The notes under the pieces were generated by a model. The model saw nothing but the letters and a program-made list of their open reading frames with translations. It ran no database searches and had not been told where the DNA came from. A DNA stretch of 8,488 bases, from positions 1 through 8,488 of the forward strand of contig CAZEWK010000016.1 of NCBI GenBank assembly GCA_964515905.1, in the 5' to 3' direction. How positions within the stretch are numbered: the first letter of the stretch is position 1; each line of letters starts with the position of its first letter. This stretch comes from GCA-2712985 sp964515905 (lineage in GTDB: Bacteria; Pseudomonadota; Alphaproteobacteria; UBA7887). Below, piece by piece: positions 1 to 5,765 of this stretch. The position numbers and the translations under genes were made by a program.

Positions 1-80
1 CCTATGTTGGAAAGAATTGGTTGAGCAAGAACGTTCATTTGGATGATTATTTAATTGCAAGTGGTGAACATGCTCAATAA
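1..80 (+). CDS. Possible 3' end of an unidentified gene (partial, left edge)
   Basis: Reading from base 3, 25 codons stay open up to a TAA at 78-80, giving a tail that contains GKNWLSKNVHLDDYLIASG. The other two plus frames close earlier. The composition looks like protein (mixed polar and hydrophobic, no odd runs), but an open stretch this short is quite likely by chance. I do not recognise the family. If real, it lies 64 bases upstream of the DUF350 gene on the same strand and could belong to the same transcript. Confidence 0.33.
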   Translation, partial: YVGKNWLSKNVHLDDYLIASGEHAQ

Positions 81-114
81 CCGCCTGGGCGCCATTTTAA
101 ATTGATTAATACAA

Positions 115-134
115 TACGAGTAGGTACGAGTAGG
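115..134 (+). repeat. Exact tandem repeat of a 10-base unit before the DUF350 gene
   Basis: The unit TACGAGTAGG occurs twice back to back (115-124 and 125-134). The second copy supplies the AGGA ribosome-binding-like sequence (132-135), which sits nine bases before the ATG at 145. A TACAAT hexamer at 110-115, just before the repeat, could serve as a -10 box, but no convincing -35 box is placed with it. Confidence 0.6.
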
Positions 135-144
135 AATGTAACCC

Positions 145-558
145 ATGGATGTAGTTATCCAAAGTTTTCTCGCCGGATTTCCTGTGTTGCTCATGCACTT
201 TTCCGTAACGATCACCATGCTAATTTTGGGAGTAACGATCTACATTTGGATCACACCTCATAAGGATGTGGCGCTTGTCCGAGAGGGGAATGTAGCCGCT
301 GCTATTTCCTTATCTGGCGCCGTGCTTGGACTTGCAATTCCGCTAGCCATATCGATGTCCGTAAGTGTGAGCGTCGCGGACATCGTAATTTGGGGAGTTC
401 TCACACTCATGATTCAACTGATTGTATTTCGGCTTGCCGATCTGCTTCTACGCGATCTGTCGACTCGCATCGAGGCAGGCGAAGTGGCTGCTGCCGTTCT
501 CCTCTCTGCGATCAAGTTGGCTGCAGCTGCAATCACTGCCGCCGCCGTATCGGGCTAA
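145..558 (+). CDS. DUF350 (UPF0719) family inner-membrane protein
   Basis: The 137-residue product is almost entirely hydrophobic, with four likely membrane helices at about residues 8-36, 50-71, 78-99 and 114-136. Two internal halves share a pattern typical of DUF350: a charged turn, then a small-residue helix (REGNVAAAISLSGAVLGLAIPLA at 46-68, shown here by its position only as the first half; and IEAGEVAAAVLLSAIKLAAAAI at about 109-130 as the second). Length matches the family (about 130-140 residues). The biochemical role of DUF350 is not known; members are predicted inner-membrane proteins. The start is set by AGGA at 132-135. It is followed after 17 bases by a membrane-anchored protease gene, so the two are probably co-transcribed and may act together at the membrane. 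The family call is from memory of the motif pattern. Confidence 0.83.
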   Translation: MDVVIQSFLAGFPVLLMHFSVTITMLILGVTIYIWITPHKDVALVREGNVAAAISLSGAVLGLAIPLAISMSVSVSVADIVIWGVLTLMIQLIVFRLADLLLRDLSTRIEAGEVAAAVLLSAIKLAAAAITAAAVSG

Positions 559-575
559 GCTGGGTTGTTGAATTC

Positions 576-1430
576 ATGAGTCGTCTACTGGACCGGCTTG
601 CATATCTGGCGGCGATAATTGCACTTCTCTACGCGAGCTTGTTCTATATACGCTTTCCCCAGGATGAGGCTTCACGCCGACCTTCGGTTCGTTATGCGGA
701 GGAGGCGCCCAACACGCGTGCACCAATCGCTGCGGTTAGGGCCCAGGTGGTCACGATCCAGGTTCCAGAGAAGCAGCCGTCGACCGGCACGGCTTTCGCC
801 ATCGGCGGAGGCTGGTGGCTTACAGCTCGTCACGTTGCTGATGGTTGTGATGCTATCGGGCTGGTGACGGGCCCGCGTCAGGCCACACCCGTCCAGCAAA
901 TTGTGATCCATCCGAACGCGGATTTGGCCCTGTTGTCGCTGAGCCTCGACCCAGAACCGTTCGCATTCTTGAATGAAGCCCTCCAACAAGGCCAGGACGG
1001 GTTCGCAATTGGGTATCCACAAGGCTCGCCCGGTGATGTTTATGCGCAACTTATGGGTCGCGTGCGCATGAAATCGGTTGGCCGATATCGAACCAATGAG
1101 CCAATTCTTGCATGGGCGGAGCGAAAGAGAGTACCCAATAGCCTCACAGCGCTGAGCGGTTTGTCGGGCGGGCCTATGTTCAACGAACGGGGCCAAGTTA
1201 TTGGGGTCCTGGTCGCGGCCTCCGAACGCCGCGGGCGAGTTATGACATCTGATCCAACCTCGGTGCGATGGCTCTTAGATCAAGCTAGCATAATGCCTGA
1301 TTCCAACGCGCGCCTGATCGAGCTTGCTGCAGATAATTTCGTCGGGCAAGGGAATGCACTTCGTGAGGGTTTTCGGGTGGCCAAAGTCTTTTGTAACGTC
1401 AAGCATCCCTCGCGACGGCGGCGTCTCTAA
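576..1430 (+). CDS. Membrane-anchored trypsin-like serine protease
   Basis: The 284-residue product has an N-terminal helix (about residues 8-26) that looks like an uncleaved signal anchor, which would put the catalytic domain in the periplasm. The trypsin-like fold is shown by the full catalytic triad in order: His86 in TARHV, Asp116 in NADLALL, and Ser197 in SGLSGGPMF. GTAFAIGGGWWLTA (71-84) is the strand pair before the His. No PDZ domain follows, so this is not a full DegP/HtrA-type protein. The C-terminal end is strongly basic (SRRRRL), which is unusual and may be a divergent tail. I chose ATG 576 because the open frame upstream overlaps the DUF350 gene in another frame and only the protein from here starts with a plausible anchor; the ribosome-binding site is weak. 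The target is unknown. Adjacency to DUF350 suggests a linked envelope function (inference). Confidence 0.83.
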   Translation: MSRLLDRLAYLAAIIALLYASLFYIRFPQDEASRRPSVRYAEEAPNTRAPIAAVRAQVVTIQVPEKQPSTGTAFAIGGGWWLTARHVADGCDAIGLVTGPRQATPVQQIVIHPNADLALLSLSLDPEPFAFLNEALQQGQDGFAIGYPQGSPGDVYAQLMGRVRMKSVGRYRTNEPILAWAERKRVPNSLTALSGLSGGPMFNERGQVIGVLVAASERRGRVMTSDPTSVRWLLDQASIMPDSNARLIELAADNFVGQGNALREGFRVAKVFCNVKHPSRRRRL

Positions 1431-1510
1431 CTAAGTCATGGGCAGCTTAACGAATGACAGGCTTAGCAATGCAGCGAAAAATGGCTATTTCCTTAATTTT
1501 CTGTTATTTT

Positions 1511-1526
1511 CTCAATGAAAATTGAG
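1511..1526. repeat. Small inverted repeat with GAAA loop between protease and cupin genes
   Basis: CTCAAT, loop GAAA, ATTGAG form a perfect six-base-pair stem with a GNRA-type loop. It sits 81 bases after the protease stop. Neither strand has a clear T-run directly after the stem, so it is not a standard intrinsic terminator. It could be an RNA 3' end structure, an operator dyad or chance in AT-rich sequence. Confidence 0.35.
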
Positions 1527-1618
1527 TCGGGTTTGAAATTGACTAATGACATCCCCGACGCTCACGCGCCCGCCTATTGGGGATTTATGCTAAGATTGAA
1601 AGACTGGAGTAATAGACC

Positions 1619-2128
1619 ATGAAGACATCATTTGCCATCCTAAGTTCTGTGGCCGGGTTGACGTTGATTGCGGCGGCGTATGCTCATGACGATCCAAGCG
1701 AAGGCAAAAAAACCGATCAAACCATCGTCATCGCACAAACGTCCGTGACACCGGAGGAAGAGGTAAGGCAAGCGGCTGAAATGGATGCGAGCGGCCCAAG
1801 AAAGACGACCGGTATCAAGGCATTGCGGATTCTAGGCACGGTACCGTTGGCCGGTGAGTTCGAAAAGCCGGATGAACGTGTCCTGCGGGGACGCGAAATC
1901 GATATCGAACCGGGCGGCCGAGTGGCTGTTCATCGCCATGACGGCCGACCTGGCCTAGCCTATATCGTTAGCGGCCAATTGACAGAACACCGAGTGGGTG
2001 TTGATGGGCCAGTCGTTAAAAAGGCGGGAGACGCCGTTTGGGAGCGAACCGGCACCCTCCACTGGTGGGAGAACGAAGGCGACACGGTGGCACGTGTGAT
2101 TGTCGTGGACCTGGTTCCCCCTGAGTAA
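1619..2128 (+). CDS. Secreted single-domain cupin protein
   Basis: The 169-residue product begins with a typical signal peptide (Met-Lys-Thr, hydrophobic core to about residue 20, likely cleavage after AYA at 20-22), so it should be periplasmic or secreted. A charged linker leads to a single cupin barrel at about residues 85-165. Cupin motif 1 is visible as H105-x-H107 followed by RPGLAYIVSG (110-119), and motif 2 includes H148 in TLHWWENEG. Three histidines are therefore available for a metal. The Glu usually found in motif 1 is not in place (A114/Y115 region), a feature of some small-cupin groups. Such proteins include both enzymes and binding proteins, so no reaction is assigned. GGAG nine bases before ATG 1619 supports the start. 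The gene is separated from the protease by 188 bases and is probably transcribed on its own. Confidence 0.8.
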   Translation: MKTSFAILSSVAGLTLIAAAYAHDDPSEGKKTDQTIVIAQTSVTPEEEVRQAAEMDASGPRKTTGIKALRILGTVPLAGEFEKPDERVLRGREIDIEPGGRVAVHRHDGRPGLAYIVSGQLTEHRVGVDGPVVKKAGDAVWERTGTLHWWENEGDTVARVIVVDLVPPE

Positions 2129-2445
2129 GCGGGCAGGCAGTGCCGCACCTTGTGCGGCCCGTCTCCCAATCGTCGCGTACCCGAGACGCCGAAACATGCA
2201 GGCGAGTGCTGGTTCCTGGACTCTTTTGTTCGGATGCGCCCGGAATGGCGCGGTCGTAACCGAGGAGACCACGCTAAATGGCTTCGGACTGATCGCCGAT
2301 AACGCGCTGTCCGGGACGAATGCTGCCCTTGAAGCTAGATGGCTTGGTCTGGCGCTATTGTATTTTTTTATGTAAAAGTTGACTAAACAAGATCAAAAAC
2401 CCTAAAGGGCTTTGTTCCAACAACCAAGATTATTGTTCACAAAAA
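2129..2445. other. Gene-poor stretch between the cupin and hydratase genes
   Basis: No frame on either strand gives a product I recognise. A plus frame stays open to 2375 but its 5' part overlaps the cupin gene and it ends in an abrupt hydrophobic tail. The first two thirds are GC-rich like the genes to the left. From about 2360 the sequence turns AT-rich, starting with a T-run at 2363-2369. A TTGACT hexamer at 2379-2384 could be a -35 box for the hydratase gene, but nothing like a good -10 box lies at the right spacing (CTAAAG at 2402-2407). Confidence 0.5.
2142..2158 (+). terminator. Weak terminator-like hairpin after the cupin gene
   Basis: GCCGCAC, loop CTT, GTGCGGC make a perfect seven-base-pair GC-rich stem 13 bases after the cupin stop codon. 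The position fits transcription termination, but the sequence after the stem (CCGTCTCCC) has no T-run. It may be a 3'-end stabilising structure instead. Confidence 0.4.
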
Positions 2446-3225
2446 ATGTCCCTTAATGAACGAGAACTAAAGACCTTAGCAATCAAAATGCTAGCGGATT
2501 ACGATGCCCGTACTCCGGGGACCGAGTTTGGCAAAGGATTACGGCTGACGGTCCAAGAAGCATGGCGCCTGCAAACTATGGTGTCAGAGTTGCGCCAAAA
2601 ACGCGGGGAAAATGTCGTCGGTTTCAAAATTGGGGCTGTTTGTGAGGGAAATCAAAAGCTCATTGGCCTTAGTCACCCCGCTTGGGGACGACTCTGGGAA
2701 AACGAGCAATATGCGGATGAAGCGAGATTATATAAGAAAGATTTTGCGAACCCTGCGATGGAAGCCGAATTCGGCGTAATTTTGAATCGTGATATAGAAA
2801 CAGACAAGACGTCACTAGAGGATGTCTTAAACTCGATAGGATCGGTCCATGCAGTAATTGAGATTCACAATCTGGTATTCCGAGGAAAAAGCCCTAACGG
2901 AGCCGAATTACTGGCCAACAATGCCATCCATGCTGGAGTTGTCCGGGGACTAAGTACAATAGACCCGAAAGAGACTATAACTACTGATCTGGAGCTTATA
3001 TATGATGGAGAAATTGTAGATTCGTGGTCCGAAACAAAATGGCCTGATGACTATCTTTCCGCTATCGAATGGCTTGTTCAGGAACAAGCTAAACTAGGAA
3101 ACAAATTACGGAAAAATGATTTAATTCTAACTGGCGCACTTGGACCTCCAATACCTATTGAGGGAAAACAACTTGTGGAGGTGAAGTCCTCCCATCTTGG
3201 CCACGTGAGCGCTCTCTTTCTATGA
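2446..3225 (+). CDS. 2-keto-4-pentenoate hydratase family protein (MhpD-like)
   Basis: The 259-residue product matches the hydratase/decarboxylase branch of the fumarylacetoacetate hydrolase superfamily in length and motifs. Visible are VVGFKIG (57-63, with Lys61), the acidic metal-site pair Glu106 and Glu108 in MEAEFGVIL, Glu139 in AVIEIHN, LLANNAIHAGVV (155-166) and LILTGALGPPIPI (226-238). Family members hydrate 2-hydroxypenta-2,4-dienoate-type compounds or decarboxylate 4-oxalocrotonate, using a divalent metal, in meta-cleavage pathways for aromatics. The exact substrate cannot be read from sequence, and no ring-cleavage dioxygenase or aldolase gene is nearby. No clear Shine-Dalgarno sequence precedes ATG 2446; ATG at codon 15 is a less likely start because it would cut the conserved N-terminal helix. 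The gene is more AT-rich than those to its left. Confidence 0.85.
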   Translation: MSLNERELKTLAIKMLADYDARTPGTEFGKGLRLTVQEAWRLQTMVSELRQKRGENVVGFKIGAVCEGNQKLIGLSHPAWGRLWENEQYADEARLYKKDFANPAMEAEFGVILNRDIETDKTSLEDVLNSIGSVHAVIEIHNLVFRGKSPNGAELLANNAIHAGVVRGLSTIDPKETITTDLELIYDGEIVDSWSETKWPDDYLSAIEWLVQEQAKLGNKLRKNDLILTGALGPPIPIEGKQLVEVKSSHLGHVSALFL

Positions 3226-3290
3226 TTAACTATTGAGCGAATTTATAATCGATGGCCAAGGCAGCGATGATCAACTCATAATACTAGACC

Positions 3291-4163
3291 CTAATTTGTC
3301 TCTAGATTCTTAATAAAAGGATATATTCTCATCTGATCTTGCGAAGGGTTGGATAGAGAAAATTCTTTAATGAGAGAGTGGGCGAGAGAAATGACTTTAT
3401 TAGGAGTTTGATCAACTTGTGAGCCCTTTACAAAAAGGCCTATATCTTTCTCAACAATATGCGCCTCAGCTCCCGATTCGTCGTACCTCTGGGTTGCAAC
3501 ATATTTAGGAAACAAATACTTCGTGCCGAAGTTTTGTCCAGAGCTCTCATTCAACACTTGCAGCATCTCTTCCACTTTGAGTCCACCAGCCTCTCCATAA
3601 GATAGTGCCTCGGCGGTTATAACATAAGAAGCAATACAGATAGCATTGTTCAAGACTTTCATTCTTTGACCTTGTCCTGCCTCTCCTCCAACATGAAATA
3701 GAAGTCGAGAATATCCCTCAATTAAAGTACGAGCCCGTTCTACAGCCTGGGGATGGCCAGAGACCATACTCACCAAAGTTCCTTCTTCGGCTCTAAATTT
3801 TAATCCAGATACAGGAGCGTCTAGATAAATAATACCCGCCTGTTTAAGAATTTTAGTATTCTCTTGCGCAGCTTCTATTCCGACAGTGCATGTGTCTACT
3901 ACTATTGTATCCGCTTGCCCAGCCTCCGCAATTTCCAAAATAACAGACCTATTTGTCTCAAGATTTGGTAGTGATAACGCTACGACCTTTGCTCGTCGAG
4001 CCACTTCATGATTTGACTGTGCTATCACAGAGCCTTTCGGAGCTCTTTCTGTGGTGCCCGCTATATCGTGCACAATTAACTCACAGCCTTTCAATACAGC
4101 GTTGCGAGCCATCGCCTCTCCCATATTGCCTAATCCTATAAAACCGAAAAGATTCTTCACCAT
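3291..4163 (-). CDS. NAD(P)-dependent 3-hydroxyacid dehydrogenase (3-hydroxyisobutyrate dehydrogenase family)
   Basis: The 290-residue product is a full-length beta-hydroxyacid dehydrogenase. The N-terminal Rossmann motif is GFIGLGNMG (7-15). The substrate-binding DAPVSG sits at 115-120, the catalytic Lys169 in GQRMKVLNN (165-173), and EKDIGL (238-243) is the conserved C-domain segment. Relatives oxidise 3-hydroxyisobutyrate or reduce tartronate semialdehyde or related short acids; which applies here is not decidable from motifs. The Asp at about 33 (VHDIAG) after strand 2 leans toward NAD, a weak argument. ATG 4163 is chosen over the in-frame TTG at 4175 because GGAGAGG lies directly before it. 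The gene is convergent with the hydratase, with 65 bases between, and 42 bases downstream of the metallophosphoesterase gene on the same strand. It ends at TAG. Confidence 0.88.
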   Translation of the reverse strand: MVKNLFGFIGLGNMGEAMARNAVLKGCELIVHDIAGTTERAPKGSVIAQSNHEVARRAKVVALSLPNLETNRSVILEIAEAGQADTIVVDTCTVGIEAAQENTKILKQAGIIYLDAPVSGLKFRAEEGTLVSMVSGHPQAVERARTLIEGYSRLLFHVGGEAGQGQRMKVLNNAICIASYVITAEALSYGEAGGLKVEEMLQVLNESSGQNFGTKYLFPKYVATQRYDESGAEAHIVEKDIGLFVKGSQVDQTPNKVISLAHSLIKEFSLSNPSQDQMRIYPFIKNLETN

Positions 4164-4166
4164 ATT

Positions 4167-4173
4167 CCTCTCC
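4167..4173 (-). promoter_or_regulatory. Ribosome-binding site that fixes the dehydrogenase start
   Basis: On the minus strand GGAGAGG stands three to six bases before ATG 4163, depending on which GGAG/AGG core is used. This site overlaps the alternative TTG codon at 4175, which makes the TTG start very unlikely. Confidence 0.75.
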
Positions 4174-4205
4174 AATTAGTAAAGTTGAGCATCAGATTTT
4201 CCCGA

Positions 4206-5294
4206 TTACGAGGTTTTCTCGGCCGACCCTAAATTAAAAACCGTAATCTCATTGTGTGAACCAAGACGCATGACCGGGCCCCAGGTGCCAGTGCCCGGTG
4301 AAACATAATGTTGGCCCGCCCCATTGCTTGCAGGATAGAGCCCATGAATACGACTGAACTGCGCGCGCACCAACCAGTTGAAGGGGAAAATCTGTCCATT
4401 GTGAGTGTGGCCTGACAACATCAGGTCTACCCCCTCCGCAAAGGCGTCCAACCAGCCAAGCGGTCTGTGATAGAGCAATACGTTGTACTTTCCACCACAG
4501 CGCTTAATCAAAGGCAATTGCACAGCAACCTGGTCCACCGATTCCGCATCATCAATGCCAATCAATTGTATCTCACCGATTACTTCGCTGCTTTGGCGCA
4601 AAACCGTTACACCCAGTGATTCAATCAGTGGTTGCAATGCTTCGAGACCGACATAACGTTCATGATTACCAATGGACAGGAAAGTCGGTGCATCAACCTT
4701 TTTAAGGGCAGCCAGTTCGCTCTCACCCACAGTCTCTTTATCCACCAAATCTCCAGTGATAACGACAGCGTCGGGTGCCAGTGCATTGACTCGATCAACC
4801 ACGCGGGCCAGATAACGGGCACTACGGGAACCAACATGCACATCACTCAACTGAATCAGTCGGAACGGACGAGTCAGTTTTGGAGAAGCACAATTATTCC
4901 TCTTAACTACGATCCGTTGTCCGTTAAAGAACGAGACAGATGACAACAAAACACCGATGGATATCACACCCAGCACACCCTGGTTTCCATCGATGGCCAA
5001 GAACAGACAAAATAAATCGTAAATGATACACACTGAAAAGAAAATAAACCCAATTCCCATCCAGTGAATCCACAGAAATTTGATCTTGTGTAGGTAGCCC
5101 CGAAATGAACACCACAACCCTAAGACGACTAATGCCCACAAACCGATCGTGATTGGCCATGACACCCATTGGGTGTAACCCAACCACCGACTGATCGAAA
5201 CCACCGGATAGACATAAGCTGCATAAGCGGCCACTAGAACAAACAACCAGAATAGAATCACACGTTTCCATCTTGACACCGACTGTCTCACCAT
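4206..5294 (-). CDS. Membrane metallophosphoesterase (YkuE/LpxG-like group)
   Basis: The product from ATG 5294 is 362 residues. The N-terminal third carries four likely membrane helices (about residues 12-32, 44-62, 75-99 and 105-123), and the C-terminal two thirds form a calcineurin-like metallophosphoesterase domain. All metal-site motifs are present in order: SDVH (Asp151, His153), GDLVD (Asp182), GNHE (Asn210, His211), YHRP (His276) and GHTHNGQ (His296, His298). The domain should face the cytoplasm or membrane surface. Relatives with this layout include YkuE-type enzymes and some UDP-2,3-diacylglucosamine hydrolases, but the substrate is not predictable here. A GTG start at 5321 is possible (371 residues); ATG 5294 is preferred because AGGAG at 5310-5306 precedes it, though with an 11-base gap. 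It heads the minus-strand pair with the dehydrogenase. Confidence 0.87.
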   Translation of the reverse strand: MVRQSVSRWKRVILFWLFVLVAAYAAYVYPVVSISRWLGYTQWVSWPITIGLWALVVLGLWCSFRGYLHKIKFLWIHWMGIGFIFFSVCIIYDLFCLFLAIDGNQGVLGVISIGVLLSSVSFFNGQRIVVKRNNCASPKLTRPFRLIQLSDVHVGSRSARYLARVVDRVNALAPDAVVITGDLVDKETVGESELAALKKVDAPTFLSIGNHERYVGLEALQPLIESLGVTVLRQSSEVIGEIQLIGIDDAESVDQVAVQLPLIKRCGGKYNVLLYHRPLGWLDAFAEGVDLMLSGHTHNGQIFPFNWLVRAQFSRIHGLYPASNGAGQHYVSPGTGTWGPVMRLGSHNEITVFNLGSAEKTS

Positions 5295-5524
5295 GCGTTT
5301 TTGTGCTCCTGCTTTGATCACTGTGTCATGTTTACAGCATCAGATGTAATTTGTAAGAAATTGCTATGTATCATAGGTTTTTGGAAGCATTTGTGTGACT
5401 CTACTTCATCTCCAGTCTGCTTTGGTGGAATAGTTTGAATGTTCTGTGGAAATATTTTTTGAGTCATTATTTTTAAGCGATAAAAGTGCCTTGTCATTAT
5501 TGTAGTAGGAATAATTGTTTTTCC

Positions 5525-5543
5525 ATTAACTTGTGTGGTTAAT
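5525..5543. repeat. Inverted repeat, possible operator dyad
   Basis: ATTAAC, seven-base spacer, GTTAAT form a perfect six-base dyad. Its size and location in a divergent intergenic region would suit a regulator binding site. No regulator gene is visible in the window to pair it with, and such short AT-rich dyads also arise by chance. Confidence 0.3.
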
Positions 5544-5665
5544 AGTCTTGGTCAAACGCAACAAAATGGCATGCAAATTCTGCGCCTCGTCGGTGCGTTC
5601 ATAATGCTGAACGTTATCGACGGCAACACTAACAAGCCCAAGATTATAATTGCATAAAAGGCCGT

Positions 5666-5686
5666 GGATATAATCTCGGATATAAT
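5666..5686 (+). promoter_or_regulatory. Candidate promoter region of the flavoprotein/iron-sulfur operon
   Basis: GGATATAAT is repeated exactly at 5666-5674 and 5678-5686, giving two perfect TATAAT -10 hexamers (5669-5674 and 5681-5686). A third lies at 5645-5650. They are 80-120 bases before the flavoprotein start, a normal leader length. No good -35 hexamer is found 16-18 bases upstream of any of them, so activity would depend on an activator or an extended element. Confidence 0.4.
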
Positions 5687-5754
5687 TTGAGTTAGGTGGC
5701 TTCCTCTTGATTGATCCACCGTTTCGTGGCATTTGGTTTTTATACGTTGAGGAT

Positions 5755-5758
5755 GGAG
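5755..5758 (+). promoter_or_regulatory. Ribosome-binding site that decides the flavoprotein start
   Basis: GGAG lies seven bases before ATG 5766. The in-frame GTG at 5763 is only four bases away and the ATG at 5761 is in another frame and meets a stop at once, so ATG 5766 is the best start. Confidence 0.7.
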
Positions 5759-5765
5759 AGATGTG

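Larger units (their letters stand above)
5295..5765. other. AT-rich divergent intergenic region
   Basis: This 471-base stretch separates the leftward metallophosphoesterase from the rightward flavoprotein gene, so it must hold promoters for both. It is clearly AT-rich, most strongly over about 5330-5560. A small minus-strand frame (5732-5526) ends in a segment resembling the last helix of a GAF domain (around 5642-5541), but it lacks the rest of the domain and a ribosome-binding site. It is not called as a gene. Other contents are the dyad at 5525-5543, the TATAAT repeats at 5666-5686, and a 9-base direct repeat GTCATTATT at 5463-5471 and 5493-5501. Confidence 0.55.

Noticed and set aside
672..1196. 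Long minus-strand frame opposite the protease
   Set aside because: It is the shadow of a gene with a clear catalytic triad on the other strand, and its protein has no recognisable domain.
1551..1584. ATCCCC/GGGGAT pairing ahead of the cupin as a possible riboswitch
   Set aside because: A six-base stem with a 22-base loop and no recognisable aptamer core is not enough.
2100..2375. Plus-strand open frame after the cupin
   Set aside because: It overlaps the cupin in another frame, has no ribosome-binding site at any of its ATGs, is not recognisable, and runs across the composition change.
3248..5001. 13-base sequence ATCGATGGCCAAG found at 3248-3260 and 4989-5001
   Set aside because: One shared 13-mer in 8.5 kb is expected about as often as not by chance; there is no extension of the match on either side.
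4924..5271. Minus-strand frame inside the metallophosphoesterase N-terminal region
   Set aside because: It is another frame of the same strand within a gene whose membrane helices and catalytic motifs are continuous in the chosen frame.
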